From Barthelona sp. PCE (taxonomy: Eukaryota > Metamonada: BaSk clade): DNA of 64,000 nt. The notes beneath the pieces were generated by a model. That model made no database searches. It had not been told where the DNA came from and saw only the letters and a program-made list of their open reading frames with translations. The stretch covers positions 2,046,001 to 2,110,000 of the forward strand of contig JAUFOR010000008.1 in NCBI GenBank assembly GCA_040285745.1, given 5' to 3'. The stretch's first letter is position 1. The number at the start of each line of letters is the position of its first letter. This document shows positions 57,008-64,000 of the stretch, piece after piece. The position numbers were made by a program, and so were the translations under genes.

Positions 57008-57643
57008 ATGTTTTCAAATTATGCGTTCCTATCAACAAACACACGCAGGGCATATGAAAGCTTTAACAGACAAGTGAAGAAAGAACAAAGTTCGCGTTTA
57101 GACAAATACAGACGAAACAATATAGCTTCTATGGCAGCACTGGGCTCATCAGAAAGGGATTCAAAACATGGAAATGATTCTCGAAATGCAGAATCGAAAA
57201 AGAGATCTGCAGATATTACTCTTGGAAATGGTAATGTTCTATCCATGATGCAGACTTTTATTAGCGAGGAATACGACAAAAGCACACCAAAAACAACGTC
57301 ATCACGTAGTTCAAAGATATCAAGCTCATCGGCTCGGAGCGGTCTTCGAAGTGCAATTGAACATTCAAAAATGGTTTCAAAACTAGGAAACATACCTATT
57401 CGCATCCATCTACCCTTTTTAAAGAAGAATAATTTAATTCAACTTCGCATATCAGGAAGAACAACAATACGCCAAATCAAAAATTTAATTATCAGTCAGT
57501 TGAAAACCATAAACAGAGACTTTGATGAGAATAGGAACTATAAGCTTTTCTTAATGGAGAACAACAACATTGATTTTGATATGTTCTTAAACGATGATGT
57601 TCAAGCCAATGATTTTGGAACAGAATTTGTTTTTATGCATTAG
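57008..57643 (+). CDS. Hypothetical protein with C-terminal ubiquitin-like domain
   Basis: A 211-residue protein. The first ~130 residues are polar, lysine- and serine-rich, and probably disordered (several SSRSSK-like runs). The C-terminal ~80 residues form a plausible beta-grasp: IPIRIHLPFLKK (strand), then LIQLRISGRTTIRQIKNLII (strand-turn-helix), ending in acidic DFDMFLNDD and a TEFVFMH strand. This P-[FL]-L-x-x-x-x-L-x-[IV]-R pattern is similar to the ubiquitin-like domain of SIN1/Avo1-family TORC2 subunits, but the resemblance is weak and no CRIM is seen. Its function is unknown. It is convergent with the sugar kinase gene. Confidence 0.7.
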   Translation: MFSNYAFLSTNTRRAYESFNRQVKKEQSSRLDKYRRNNIASMAALGSSERDSKHGNDSRNAESKKRSADITLGNGNVLSMMQTFISEEYDKSTPKTTSSRSSKISSSSARSGLRSAIEHSKMVSKLGNIPIRIHLPFLKKNNLIQLRISGRTTIRQIKNLIISQLKTINRDFDENRNYKLFLMENNNIDFDMFLNDDVQANDFGTEFVFMH

Positions 57644-57798
57644 CATTATTGTTTCAATAGTTTTACAAATGATATTCATCAATTTACTAAATAAATTATA
57701 TTTGAAAAAAAGTTAATTCTACTTGCTAATGTCCGTGACACAAATTTGAAAAATGATTGCTATGAGCCATAAAAAAAAAGCTCGGGGTTATAAAGCGC

Positions 57799-58992
57799 TT
57801 AGTCAGTATGGGAACAGACACCTAAAACAATAGATGAAGAGATTGTATCACCAAGACCAACAGTGGAAGAAATGGGCTTGAGAATCTTGGGCTTGAAATA
57901 TACAAGCTTCTCCTTGTCAATGGTATCTGGAACAGTGTCAAATTCTGTTAAGTCATGTTTTAAATCAACGTAAAAAGCTTCAGAATCTTCAACGGCACGA
58001 GTGTCCAGAATAACACGTTCACCAATGTGCATACCGTAATCGTACGCAGCCTTGGAGAAAGGGGACTTGCAACCAATAGCAACATAAAGGCCGAGGGTGT
58101 GGAAGAAGACCTGGGGTAACTGTAAATCGTTGGTAAATCGAATGAGGGTTTGGGGAAGGGTATCCTCAGCGCAGTATTCTTCACAACAAGTTTCAGCAAA
58201 CAAACGCAGCTCAACCTCGTTCAAACCAACAGAAGATGCCTTGGGGATCAGATCATCCAAAATATAATCGCGAACAACCTTATCAGACTGAAAAGCCATC
58301 TCGTAGTGAACCCAACCAGCACGATCGGCGAGGGTTTGCATGAGGGTGGTATGCTTATTCTTGAACTCGTCAGTTAGCTTGTCAACAGATATTAAGTGAT
58401 GACCACTGATGAGCACAGCCCAGTCCTTATCGATAAGATTCATGTTCATGAAGAGGTGCTCATCAAGGACGAGGTTTGAGTTAGTCTCATCGAAAGTAAG
58501 AATGAAACGATTGGCACGATGAACAACAGAACCATCGGGCATAACGAGACCAGCAGGATACTCAGCAACAATGTGAACTGGGGCTGCTTCGTTGGTTGTT
58601 TGAATGTCACTGATGGACATGAGACCATTATCCTCAAAAACTAAAGCGGTGGGGCAGATAGTTTTGACAAATTCAACCATCTTGACAGAACGGTTGGGAA
58701 GATGCAAGACTGGCTTCATGTGCTTGAAGGAGCGGACTGTGTTTTGGAAGAAAAAGCCTTCCTGACCTCCTAAGACTTGTTCGTGTTCAAATTCAGACAA
58801 AATGTCAGAAACAAGAGTAGAAGGAACCAACTCCTCACGTGCGTAACCTCCACTGACTGCATCGGTGAAAATAGGAAGGATTTCAGGACAGTGTTGCTCC
58901 AACAATTGTTGAATGCGAATAAACTGATCTGTAGTTTCAATATGCATAATAGCATCAATGTTAATGTTCAAACCAAGGAATACGTGCTCCAT
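57799..58992 (-). CDS. ADP-dependent glucokinase/phosphofructokinase
   Basis: A 397-residue ribokinase-fold kinase of the archaeal ADP-GK/PFK family, which uses ADP rather than ATP to phosphorylate glucose or fructose-6-phosphate. Motifs in order: GLNINIDA (7-14; sugar site NxNxD), LGGQEG (~74-79), HRANRFILTF (~158-167), SGHHLIS (~196-202), HYEMAFQS (~227-234), GLNEVELR (~256-263) and the catalytic GLGD (379-382; Asp382). All acidic and basic catalytic positions I can judge are intact. Animals have a glucokinase of this family in the ER, and archaea have both activities; the preference for glucose or fructose-6-phosphate cannot be read from sequence. No signal peptide is visible, so it is likely cytosolic, where ADP use would suit ATP-poor anaerobic glycolysis (inference). 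Confidence 0.9.
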   Translation of the reverse strand: MEHVFLGLNINIDAIMHIETTDQFIRIQQLLEQHCPEILPIFTDAVSGGYAREELVPSTLVSDILSEFEHEQVLGGQEGFFFQNTVRSFKHMKPVLHLPNRSVKMVEFVKTICPTALVFEDNGLMSISDIQTTNEAAPVHIVAEYPAGLVMPDGSVVHRANRFILTFDETNSNLVLDEHLFMNMNLIDKDWAVLISGHHLISVDKLTDEFKNKHTTLMQTLADRAGWVHYEMAFQSDKVVRDYILDDLIPKASSVGLNEVELRLFAETCCEEYCAEDTLPQTLIRFTNDLQLPQVFFHTLGLYVAIGCKSPFSKAAYDYGMHIGERVILDTRAVEDSEAFYVDLKHDLTEFDTVPDTIDKEKLVYFKPKILKPISSTVGLGDTISSSIVLGVCSHTD

Positions 58993-59792
58993 GTTATTCG
59001 TTTAAGCTCCAAAGATTCTGTAAAGGGATGGAAAGGGAATAATAGAATTTTCGACGTGTAGTAAATTTTTCTCAAAATTCAGTATGTGTTTTGGTGCCAA
59101 CCTGTACTAAATAGTCTGTGGCAGCGAGTTTAAAGACAAATAACTTGGAAATCTCACAGATTTTGCGATTTAGTTTATTGATCTGAATGTGTTTAAGATT
59201 GCATTGTTTTAGGGAGTATTATAGTATTAAGAGCGAGAAACATGTAGAAACAGAATCAAAAAGTGTTGAATTATATAGGAATTTATTCATTTTTTATAGT
59301 TATTGTAGTAATAAAAGTTTGCCAAAAACTAGGTGCCCGTGATAGAAAATCCCCATTGTTGTTGTTTTAAAAACCTGTACACTTAAGATTGAGGAATAGG
59401 AAAAAAATCTCAAAAACTTGAAACTGTTTGTATTAGTCACATTTCAAAAATTTACGAGGTTAAAAATAAGACGGGTGTTGCAGAGGAAGGTAAACATCAC
59501 AAAAAAGCCTAAGTACTGAATAACAGCATAATAAGCGGATAGACTAGTGCGGTTTTGAGAATAAGACCACCTGCCATCCTAATGCTTCCCCATAAACATG
59601 TAAAAGGAGAAAAAAAAGTATACTATACAAAATTCGTAATAACATTATCGGTGTTACTATATACAATCTGACCCATCGTTTTGCTGTCTTCAACAGTATT
59701 CACGAAACGGATTTTGAAGTGATTCTTTGTTACTCCATTCTTCACTTGTTCCTGTTGTTTTTCTATTTTGTGGCCGCATACAACTAAAACAC
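58993..59792. other. Divergent AT-rich intergenic region
   Basis: About 800 bases between the sugar kinase (minus) and an orphan gene (plus). A 60-codon minus-strand frame at 59623-59805 has no motif and overlaps the next gene's start. I see no RNA gene or repeat. Confidence 0.4.
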
Positions 59793-60590
59793 ATGGAACG
59801 ACCAAAGTTAGTTAGGGATATTGGTATTAAATCAAGTTCCGATGAATTCACAATTCTTTCAGACTTGGATTTAACAAGCGCACTCTTTGACTTTGACAGA
59901 GAGCTTCTACAGCGCTATACAGAGATTGTTCGTTGTATTTCGATGCTCTACACAAGCTCCACATATCTAAGCGAACTTACCAATCGTAATTACAGGAACA
60001 GCGTTCAACGCTTGGCTGTGACGTTTCTTACTCGGTCCCACAGGTTGTTGACGGAGAGAGAAATGACAATGACACAAACTAGAATGTGTTGTTTTCGTCG
60101 TCAGATGGATACTTCAAAATTTGTGAATTTTTTTGATAATTATGACTCAATTGTGGCGACACATGGTGCTAGAATCCAGAGGGATATTGATTATGAAGAA
60201 AGAAAGAAAAGTTTAGTGGATAAACCCAAATTTTCCAAAGCTTTTCTCGATTTTATGGATGAACATAATATGTTGTATGCAATTGGCGATATGAGCCAGC
60301 TAACAAAGTTGTTGTATGATCACGCAAAGGAATCAAGAGATAAATACACTAATACAAAATCAAAACTCAAGAATTTTACTGCAAATGTCGACCACACACT
60401 TCAAATGATTGTGAGAACCATGGAGCTTGTCAACTCATCTCTTCCTGATGATAAAAAACTTGATATTCCTACAATCCCTAAAACATCAATCAACAAACTC
60501 TTAACAATGCGTAGTGTGTTTGGTGATATGCATGAGTTATTAGTGGAGTACTTTACAGTTGATATTGATGAGATTATTATTACTATGTAA
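59793..60590 (+). CDS. Hypothetical helical/coiled-coil protein (265 aa)
   Basis: I do not recognise this protein. From the ATG at 59793 it reads as helical throughout, with heptad-like stretches around 25-85 (DLDLTSALFDFDRELLQRY onward) and 170-220, and a C-terminal acidic strand (VDIDEIIITM). No membrane segment, cofactor motif or repeat is seen. Its composition resembles small subunits of spindle, augmin or tethering complexes, without a family match. It is convergent with the SHIPPO-repeat gene, with 16 bases between stops. Confidence 0.65.
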   Translation: MERPKLVRDIGIKSSSDEFTILSDLDLTSALFDFDRELLQRYTEIVRCISMLYTSSTYLSELTNRNYRNSVQRLAVTFLTRSHRLLTEREMTMTQTRMCCFRRQMDTSKFVNFFDNYDSIVATHGARIQRDIDYEERKKSLVDKPKFSKAFLDFMDEHNMLYAIGDMSQLTKLLYDHAKESRDKYTNTKSKLKNFTANVDHTLQMIVRTMELVNSSLPDDKKLDIPTIPKTSINKLLTMRSVFGDMHELLVEYFTVDIDEIIITM

Positions 60591-60606
60591 CCAATCATTA
60601 AAAAGA

Positions 60607-61773
60607 TTAAAGCCACTGTTTTGTTTTCACATGAAAACTAGTTTTATGTGATAGTTCCTTGTGATAATACCCAGGACCAGGCGTAGTAGACCTCGGCGTC
60701 ATTGTGTCACGTGTCTGGTTACTCTTAAATATACTTGAATCAGTATATTTCTTTTGCACCCTTGGCATCTTGAAGTAAGCACCTGGACCAGGTGTTGCTT
60801 CATTTTCATCTAAATATTCTTCACCATAGTAATCCATTAGTTTTCCGAACCGGTTGTGTAAAGTTGGTACAAATGATGAACGGTAACTCCTTGTGTTTCT
60901 TTGAACATCTATTTCGTAATCACCCGGTCCAGGCCCACAGTCTTTCTTTTTTACCTTCTTGGAAACGAGGAAGTTCTTCATTTTCTTCTGTATTGGTTCT
61001 TCTCTGTTCTTCTTCTGATTTTGCTTTTTTTTCTTTCTTTCAAAAAGCATATTCTCATATCCATACTGTAAAGATCCATATTGACCCGGCCCCGGTACAT
61101 CATTCGTTTCCTTTTCCTTGAAACGAGGTGCCGAATAGCCAAATGGAACCTTTTTTTTATCTCTCTTGGGAAGCAGTCTGGTACTCTTTTGTCTCACATT
61201 AACAAAATCTTTTCCAACACTAAAATCATCACTTTCCTTCTTAATCGTCCTCCCCACCTTCCTTCTGAACTTTTGTTTTGGTTTAAACTCTTTCTTTGTG
61301 GTTTTCTGGAAACTTCCTGGAATATTATAAGATCCTGGTCCAGGCATTGCTCCTCTTTTTAATGTATTAAATCGATTACCTTTTGATGCAAAGTTACCAA
61401 TTCCCTGTTTTGAATAGCTAGGCTTTGTAGCTTCAAAGCTATCACGCCTAACTCTGTATGTACCCGGTCCAGGTCGATTTTCCACATCTTTTTTTGAATT
61501 AAATCGCTTTGATGAAATAGAAAACCCCTTCTTTCGATCTTGATGATGCAGAATAGTAACAAATTTGCTTGGTATACTTGGTGCACTGGCAATTCTGTAA
61601 CTGTTACCCTTTATGAGATTTCCGTCTGATAGTTTGCCCACCTGCCGGTAGTTCTCCCCCGAACCACCAGTGTCAAAATTCATTTTTGACGATAAGGGAC
61701 TGGAAAATAAAACAATCTCTGACATATTGCCTATCTGTATTTGTATTACTAATACCTGCGGTAATCGATGCAT
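60607..61773 (-). CDS. SHIPPO/STPG-repeat protein (ODF3/CIMAP-like axonemal protein)
   Basis: A 388-residue basic protein with at least six P-G-P-G-x-Y repeats: NRPGPGTYRV, AMPGPGSYNI, DVPGPGQYGS, GPGPGDYEI, ATPGPGAYFK and TTPGPGYYHK. Between the third and fourth lies a lysine-rich coil. The repeats define the ODF3/SHIPPO family, members of which bind axonemal or outer-dense-fibre microtubules and shape sperm or flagellar tubules. The ATG at 61771-61773 opens the frame; an alternative ATG 16 codons later (MSEIVLF) removes a hydrophobic leader that could otherwise mimic a signal peptide, and is equally plausible. It is divergent from the LRR gene at 61914. Confidence 0.85.
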   Translation of the reverse strand: MHRLPQVLVIQIQIGNMSEIVLFSSPLSSKMNFDTGGSGENYRQVGKLSDGNLIKGNSYRIASAPSIPSKFVTILHHQDRKKGFSISSKRFNSKKDVENRPGPGTYRVRRDSFEATKPSYSKQGIGNFASKGNRFNTLKRGAMPGPGSYNIPGSFQKTTKKEFKPKQKFRRKVGRTIKKESDDFSVGKDFVNVRQKSTRLLPKRDKKKVPFGYSAPRFKEKETNDVPGPGQYGSLQYGYENMLFERKKKKQNQKKNREEPIQKKMKNFLVSKKVKKKDCGPGPGDYEIDVQRNTRSYRSSFVPTLHNRFGKLMDYYGEEYLDENEATPGPGAYFKMPRVQKKYTDSSIFKSNQTRDTMTPRSTTPGPGYYHKELSHKTSFHVKTKQWL

Positions 61774-61913
61774 AAAAGTCTCCTGTTCTATTCATAAATT
61801 CATAATTCAAATTTTATTCGAAAGAACTTGAATCTCCATTTATATCCTCTTTACATTTTTTATAAAGGGCTGGCTTAGCACAAATCATCGATTCTCCTAT
61901 TTTTATGCGCTAA

Positions 61914-63155
61914 ATGAACGGACTGTCCATCTTTGACATTAAACCTGTGGCACAAATGCCACTCATTCACTCTAAACGGTTAGTAGGGACATATGAACAA
62001 TTTTTCCTTGCATTAGAAGTTTGGATCCAACACAATCGACGTGTTTTTCAGGTAACTAATAATGGTAAAACACTAAAAATGAGTCCTTCAGCATGCTGGG
62101 TATTAACAGAGATGATAAAAGTTTCATCAATTCTCAAAATGCAGGCAGAACAAGATCCCAAAGAGAACTATACCCTACCCTGGCATTTTCCGTTGATAAA
62201 ACATGAAAAAATAACAAGGATAGAGATTTTTGAGCCTTCAGAAGACCTAAAATCTCCATTTGTTTTAGAAATTATCTTTAATCATGTGTATAGACCATTA
62301 AAATACAACAAATTCTTTGAAGAAGATACAGTTAAATTGGATTTGGGACCATTTATAAATCTCAAACATTTAATACTAAGAGAAGTTAATCCATTAAGGT
62401 TACATTGTGTTCCATCACAGATAACTACACTTGAGATATATGATGTTCAACATTCCTTTACACTTTCTTCTTTTTTTTCTGATTGTGTTGAAACCAACAT
62501 CCCCAGGCTTGATAAACGTATCCCACCGAGCACAAACCCCCTTGATACATGTAGCTGTGTACTTTTTAATCCAAAAGTTGCCGACCAGGTTAAGCTTTTT
62601 TCGATAGAGAAACTAATCATTAATAATACATCCTTAGTAGATACAACAAACATATTCCATAAGCTGCCCTTGCTGGAGCATCTTGATTTGAAGAAAAATG
62701 AAATCAGGCAGATAAATAACCTAAATTTATGTGGATTTCTATCATTTGTTGATTTAAGCTTTAATAAGATTGATAACCTAAATGCAATCAGTAATTTGCC
62801 TGATATGGTAGCGAGTGTTAATCTTAGTAACAATAGCATAAGTAAGTTAGATTTTAATTTCCAAGCTTCCATTAAACTTTTAAATTTGAATGATAATATT
62901 ATAATGGATGAGAAAACAATTATAAGTTTACTTATTAATAATTATATTGAACAAATCTATTTCTTAAATAATCCAATCATTTTTCAGACTAATTTTAATG
63001 AAAACTTTTTAAACATGCTATTTCAAGAAATTTTTGAACAAAACTTAACAGACATTAACTTAAAAACAATAATTAACGATGAAATCAATTGTTTTAAAGA
63101 ATTTCAAAAAGAAAATGAAAAACAAATTGAATCCAATCACATTCATCTTTTTTAA
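61914..63155 (+). CDS. Leucine-rich repeat protein (SDS22-type repeats)
   Basis: A 413-residue protein. Residues 1-220 have no named domain and contain beta-strand-like stretches. Residues ~245-340 carry LRRs: LLEHLDLKKNEIRQIN, LSFVDLSFNKIDNLN, VASVNLSNNSISKLD, IKLLNLNDNII. The tail is asparagine- and phenylalanine-rich and charged. The N-terminal layout before a central LRR block is faintly like STK11IP or nischarin-type scaffolds, but I would not name it. LRRs mediate protein contacts; the partner is unknown. The AT-rich codon choice (many AAT, ATT, TTA) towards the 3' end differs from most neighbours. Confidence 0.75.
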   Translation: MNGLSIFDIKPVAQMPLIHSKRLVGTYEQFFLALEVWIQHNRRVFQVTNNGKTLKMSPSACWVLTEMIKVSSILKMQAEQDPKENYTLPWHFPLIKHEKITRIEIFEPSEDLKSPFVLEIIFNHVYRPLKYNKFFEEDTVKLDLGPFINLKHLILREVNPLRLHCVPSQITTLEIYDVQHSFTLSSFFSDCVETNIPRLDKRIPPSTNPLDTCSCVLFNPKVADQVKLFSIEKLIINNTSLVDTTNIFHKLPLLEHLDLKKNEIRQINNLNLCGFLSFVDLSFNKIDNLNAISNLPDMVASVNLSNNSISKLDFNFQASIKLLNLNDNIIMDEKTIISLLINNYIEQIYFLNNPIIFQTNFNENFLNMLFQEIFEQNLTDINLKTIINDEINCFKEFQKENEKQIESNHIHLF

Positions 63156-63197
63156 TATATTGACATTTTGATTATGAAGGTCTTTATCAGAAAACTA

Positions 63198-63692
63198 TTA
63201 TTTGAGATCATCAAAATAATCTAGTAAAGTTGTAGGAGCAATTTTATAATTTGTTTCTGTGTTACTCCGCCTAAACACATAAAAATCAATGTGCAGTTGT
63301 CTGATCAAGTCCCCGTCTTCCGAATCTAACAGGAAATACTCGCTATCCTCTGAAATAAACTCACTATCTATTCGCATATAACAGGGCTTCAAAAAGTTCG
63401 AAATTACTGTTGAAAATTCTTTTGGGATGAAATAACACTTAAAATATAACTGATTCATCCAGTGATGTATGTCAAAATTTTCTTCTGAAGGAGAATATAA
63501 TACTATAGCTTGTTTTTGAGGTGATTTATGCATCATTGTGTTTAAAATAGGCACCAACCTTCGACTCAAAGGGAAAACAAAAGGTGCATTAAGGAAAATT
63601 ATCTCATTAGGAAGACTATCAAAGGAAACAGGTCGTCCATTTATCTCAATAATGTTTAAACGCTCAAATTCCTGCTTGGTTATTGTAAGCAT
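63198..63692 (-). CDS. Nucleoredoxin/tryparedoxin-like thioredoxin-fold remnant, no CxxC
   Basis: A 164-residue protein. Residues ~30-80 can be laid on the tryparedoxin core: IIFLNAPFVFPLSRRLVPIL parallels the LYFSA.WCPPCR.FTP.L strand-helix, and AIVLYSPSEENFDIHHWMNQL parallels V.VSSD.DE..F..YF. The redox cysteine pair is replaced (the aligned stretch is FVFPLSRR), so disulphide exchange is not expected. Downstream, KCYFIPKEFSTVI occupies the position of the family's cis-proline strand. If the alignment is right this is a redox-dead adaptor; otherwise the protein is simply unrecognised. It is convergent with the LRR gene, 42 bases away. Confidence 0.5.
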   Translation of the reverse strand: MLTITKQEFERLNIIEINGRPVSFDSLPNEIIFLNAPFVFPLSRRLVPILNTMMHKSPQKQAIVLYSPSEENFDIHHWMNQLYFKCYFIPKEFSTVISNFLKPCYMRIDSEFISEDSEYFLLDSEDGDLIRQLHIDFYVFRRSNTETNYKIAPTTLLDYFDDLK

Positions 63693-64000
63693 CTAGCTCT
63701 GCTCTCTAATATGCGCTAATTTAAATCGAAAAGGAAGATTATTCAAAAAACAACATCTTCATCTTCAACAGTAAATCAATCTGGTATTTGGGAAGATTAG
63801 TTCATTTTCATGCTTTTTTTGATGACTAAGATGTATTAAATTACAATATAAGCTGCCAGATTTTTCCCTGCACAAAACCTTTTTCCCGCAATTCGAAAAA
63901 TGGTTTGGAACTTGCACTTGTATAATTTACTCTGAATTTATTTTATCAATGAAATGTACAATAAATGATATAATCACATTATCCATCTTTATCTTTCTGA
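63693..64000. other. AT-rich window end, no gene seen
   Basis: About 300 AT-rich bases upstream of the thioredoxin-like gene. Multiple stops occur on both strands and no partial frame could be supported running off the edge. Confidence 0.4.

Noticed and set aside
1-64000. Transposons, CRISPR arrays, rRNA genes
   Set aside because: No transposase or reverse transcriptase frame, no regularly spaced direct repeats and no rRNA-like conserved blocks were seen.

Overview
This is a stretch of a compact nuclear genome from a flagellated unicellular eukaryote. Eukaryote-only machinery is present: the TFIIH helicase XPB, RNA polymerase I subunits, Rae1, CKS1, an RFC subunit and Ctf8, strumpellin of the WASH complex, a DHHC acyltransferase and a RasGEF. 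Flagellar genes include kinesin-II KAP3, a PIERCE-type microtubule inner protein, a SHIPPO-repeat protein and a dynein heavy chain-like giant. Genes are closely spaced on both strands and nearly all are single open frames. The one intron I can demonstrate is 44 nt long, in the strumpellin gene. Bacterial/archaeal-type enzymes (SsnA-like amidohydrolase, group-A glucokinase-like protein, ADP-dependent sugar kinase) together with intron poverty suggest an anaerobic metamonad-type flagellate. That lineage is an inference and I cannot name the species.

Layout. 0-11 kb: ankyrin protein (cut by the window edge), XPB, SsnA-like amidohydrolase, Ctf8, PIERCE-like protein, KAP3, then three minus-strand genes RPAC2, Rae1 and RPA43. 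11-12.5 kb: AT-rich, with no recognisable gene. 12.5-17.2 kb: orphan helical protein, branched-chain aminotransferase, a small ORF, Noc2-like and Efg1-like ribosome-biogenesis genes. 17.3-28.5 kb: kinesin-derived protein without a P-loop, strumpellin, acyloxyacyl hydrolase, exocyst Sec8-like protein, CKS1. 29.5-47.1 kb: one 5883-codon frame encoding a dynein heavy chain-derived protein with an IQ motif and decayed AAA sites. 47.4-55 kb: RING-H2 protein, glucokinase-like protein, DHHC acyltransferase, RFC small subunit, RasGEF. 55.5-63.7 kb: LRR/IQ protein, Ubl-like protein, ADP-dependent sugar kinase, orphan helical protein, SHIPPO-repeat protein, LRR protein, thioredoxin-fold remnant.

Themes. 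Ribosome production recurs (RPAC2, RPA43, Noc2-like, Efg1-like), as do the flagellum and its motors, endomembrane actin and tethering (strumpellin, Sec8-like), and clamp loading (RFC small subunit, Ctf8). Four genes look like pseudoenzymes: the kinesin-like, dynein-like, glucokinase-like and thioredoxin-like proteins each keep a fold signature but lose residues normally required for catalysis. Convergent genes end within a few bases of one another, and a TTTTCA element lies just upstream of many start codons, which suggests short 5' leaders.

Limits: all identifications come from reading motifs by eye. No alignment or database search was possible. Start codons were chosen as the first in-frame ATG that gives a family-like N-terminus.
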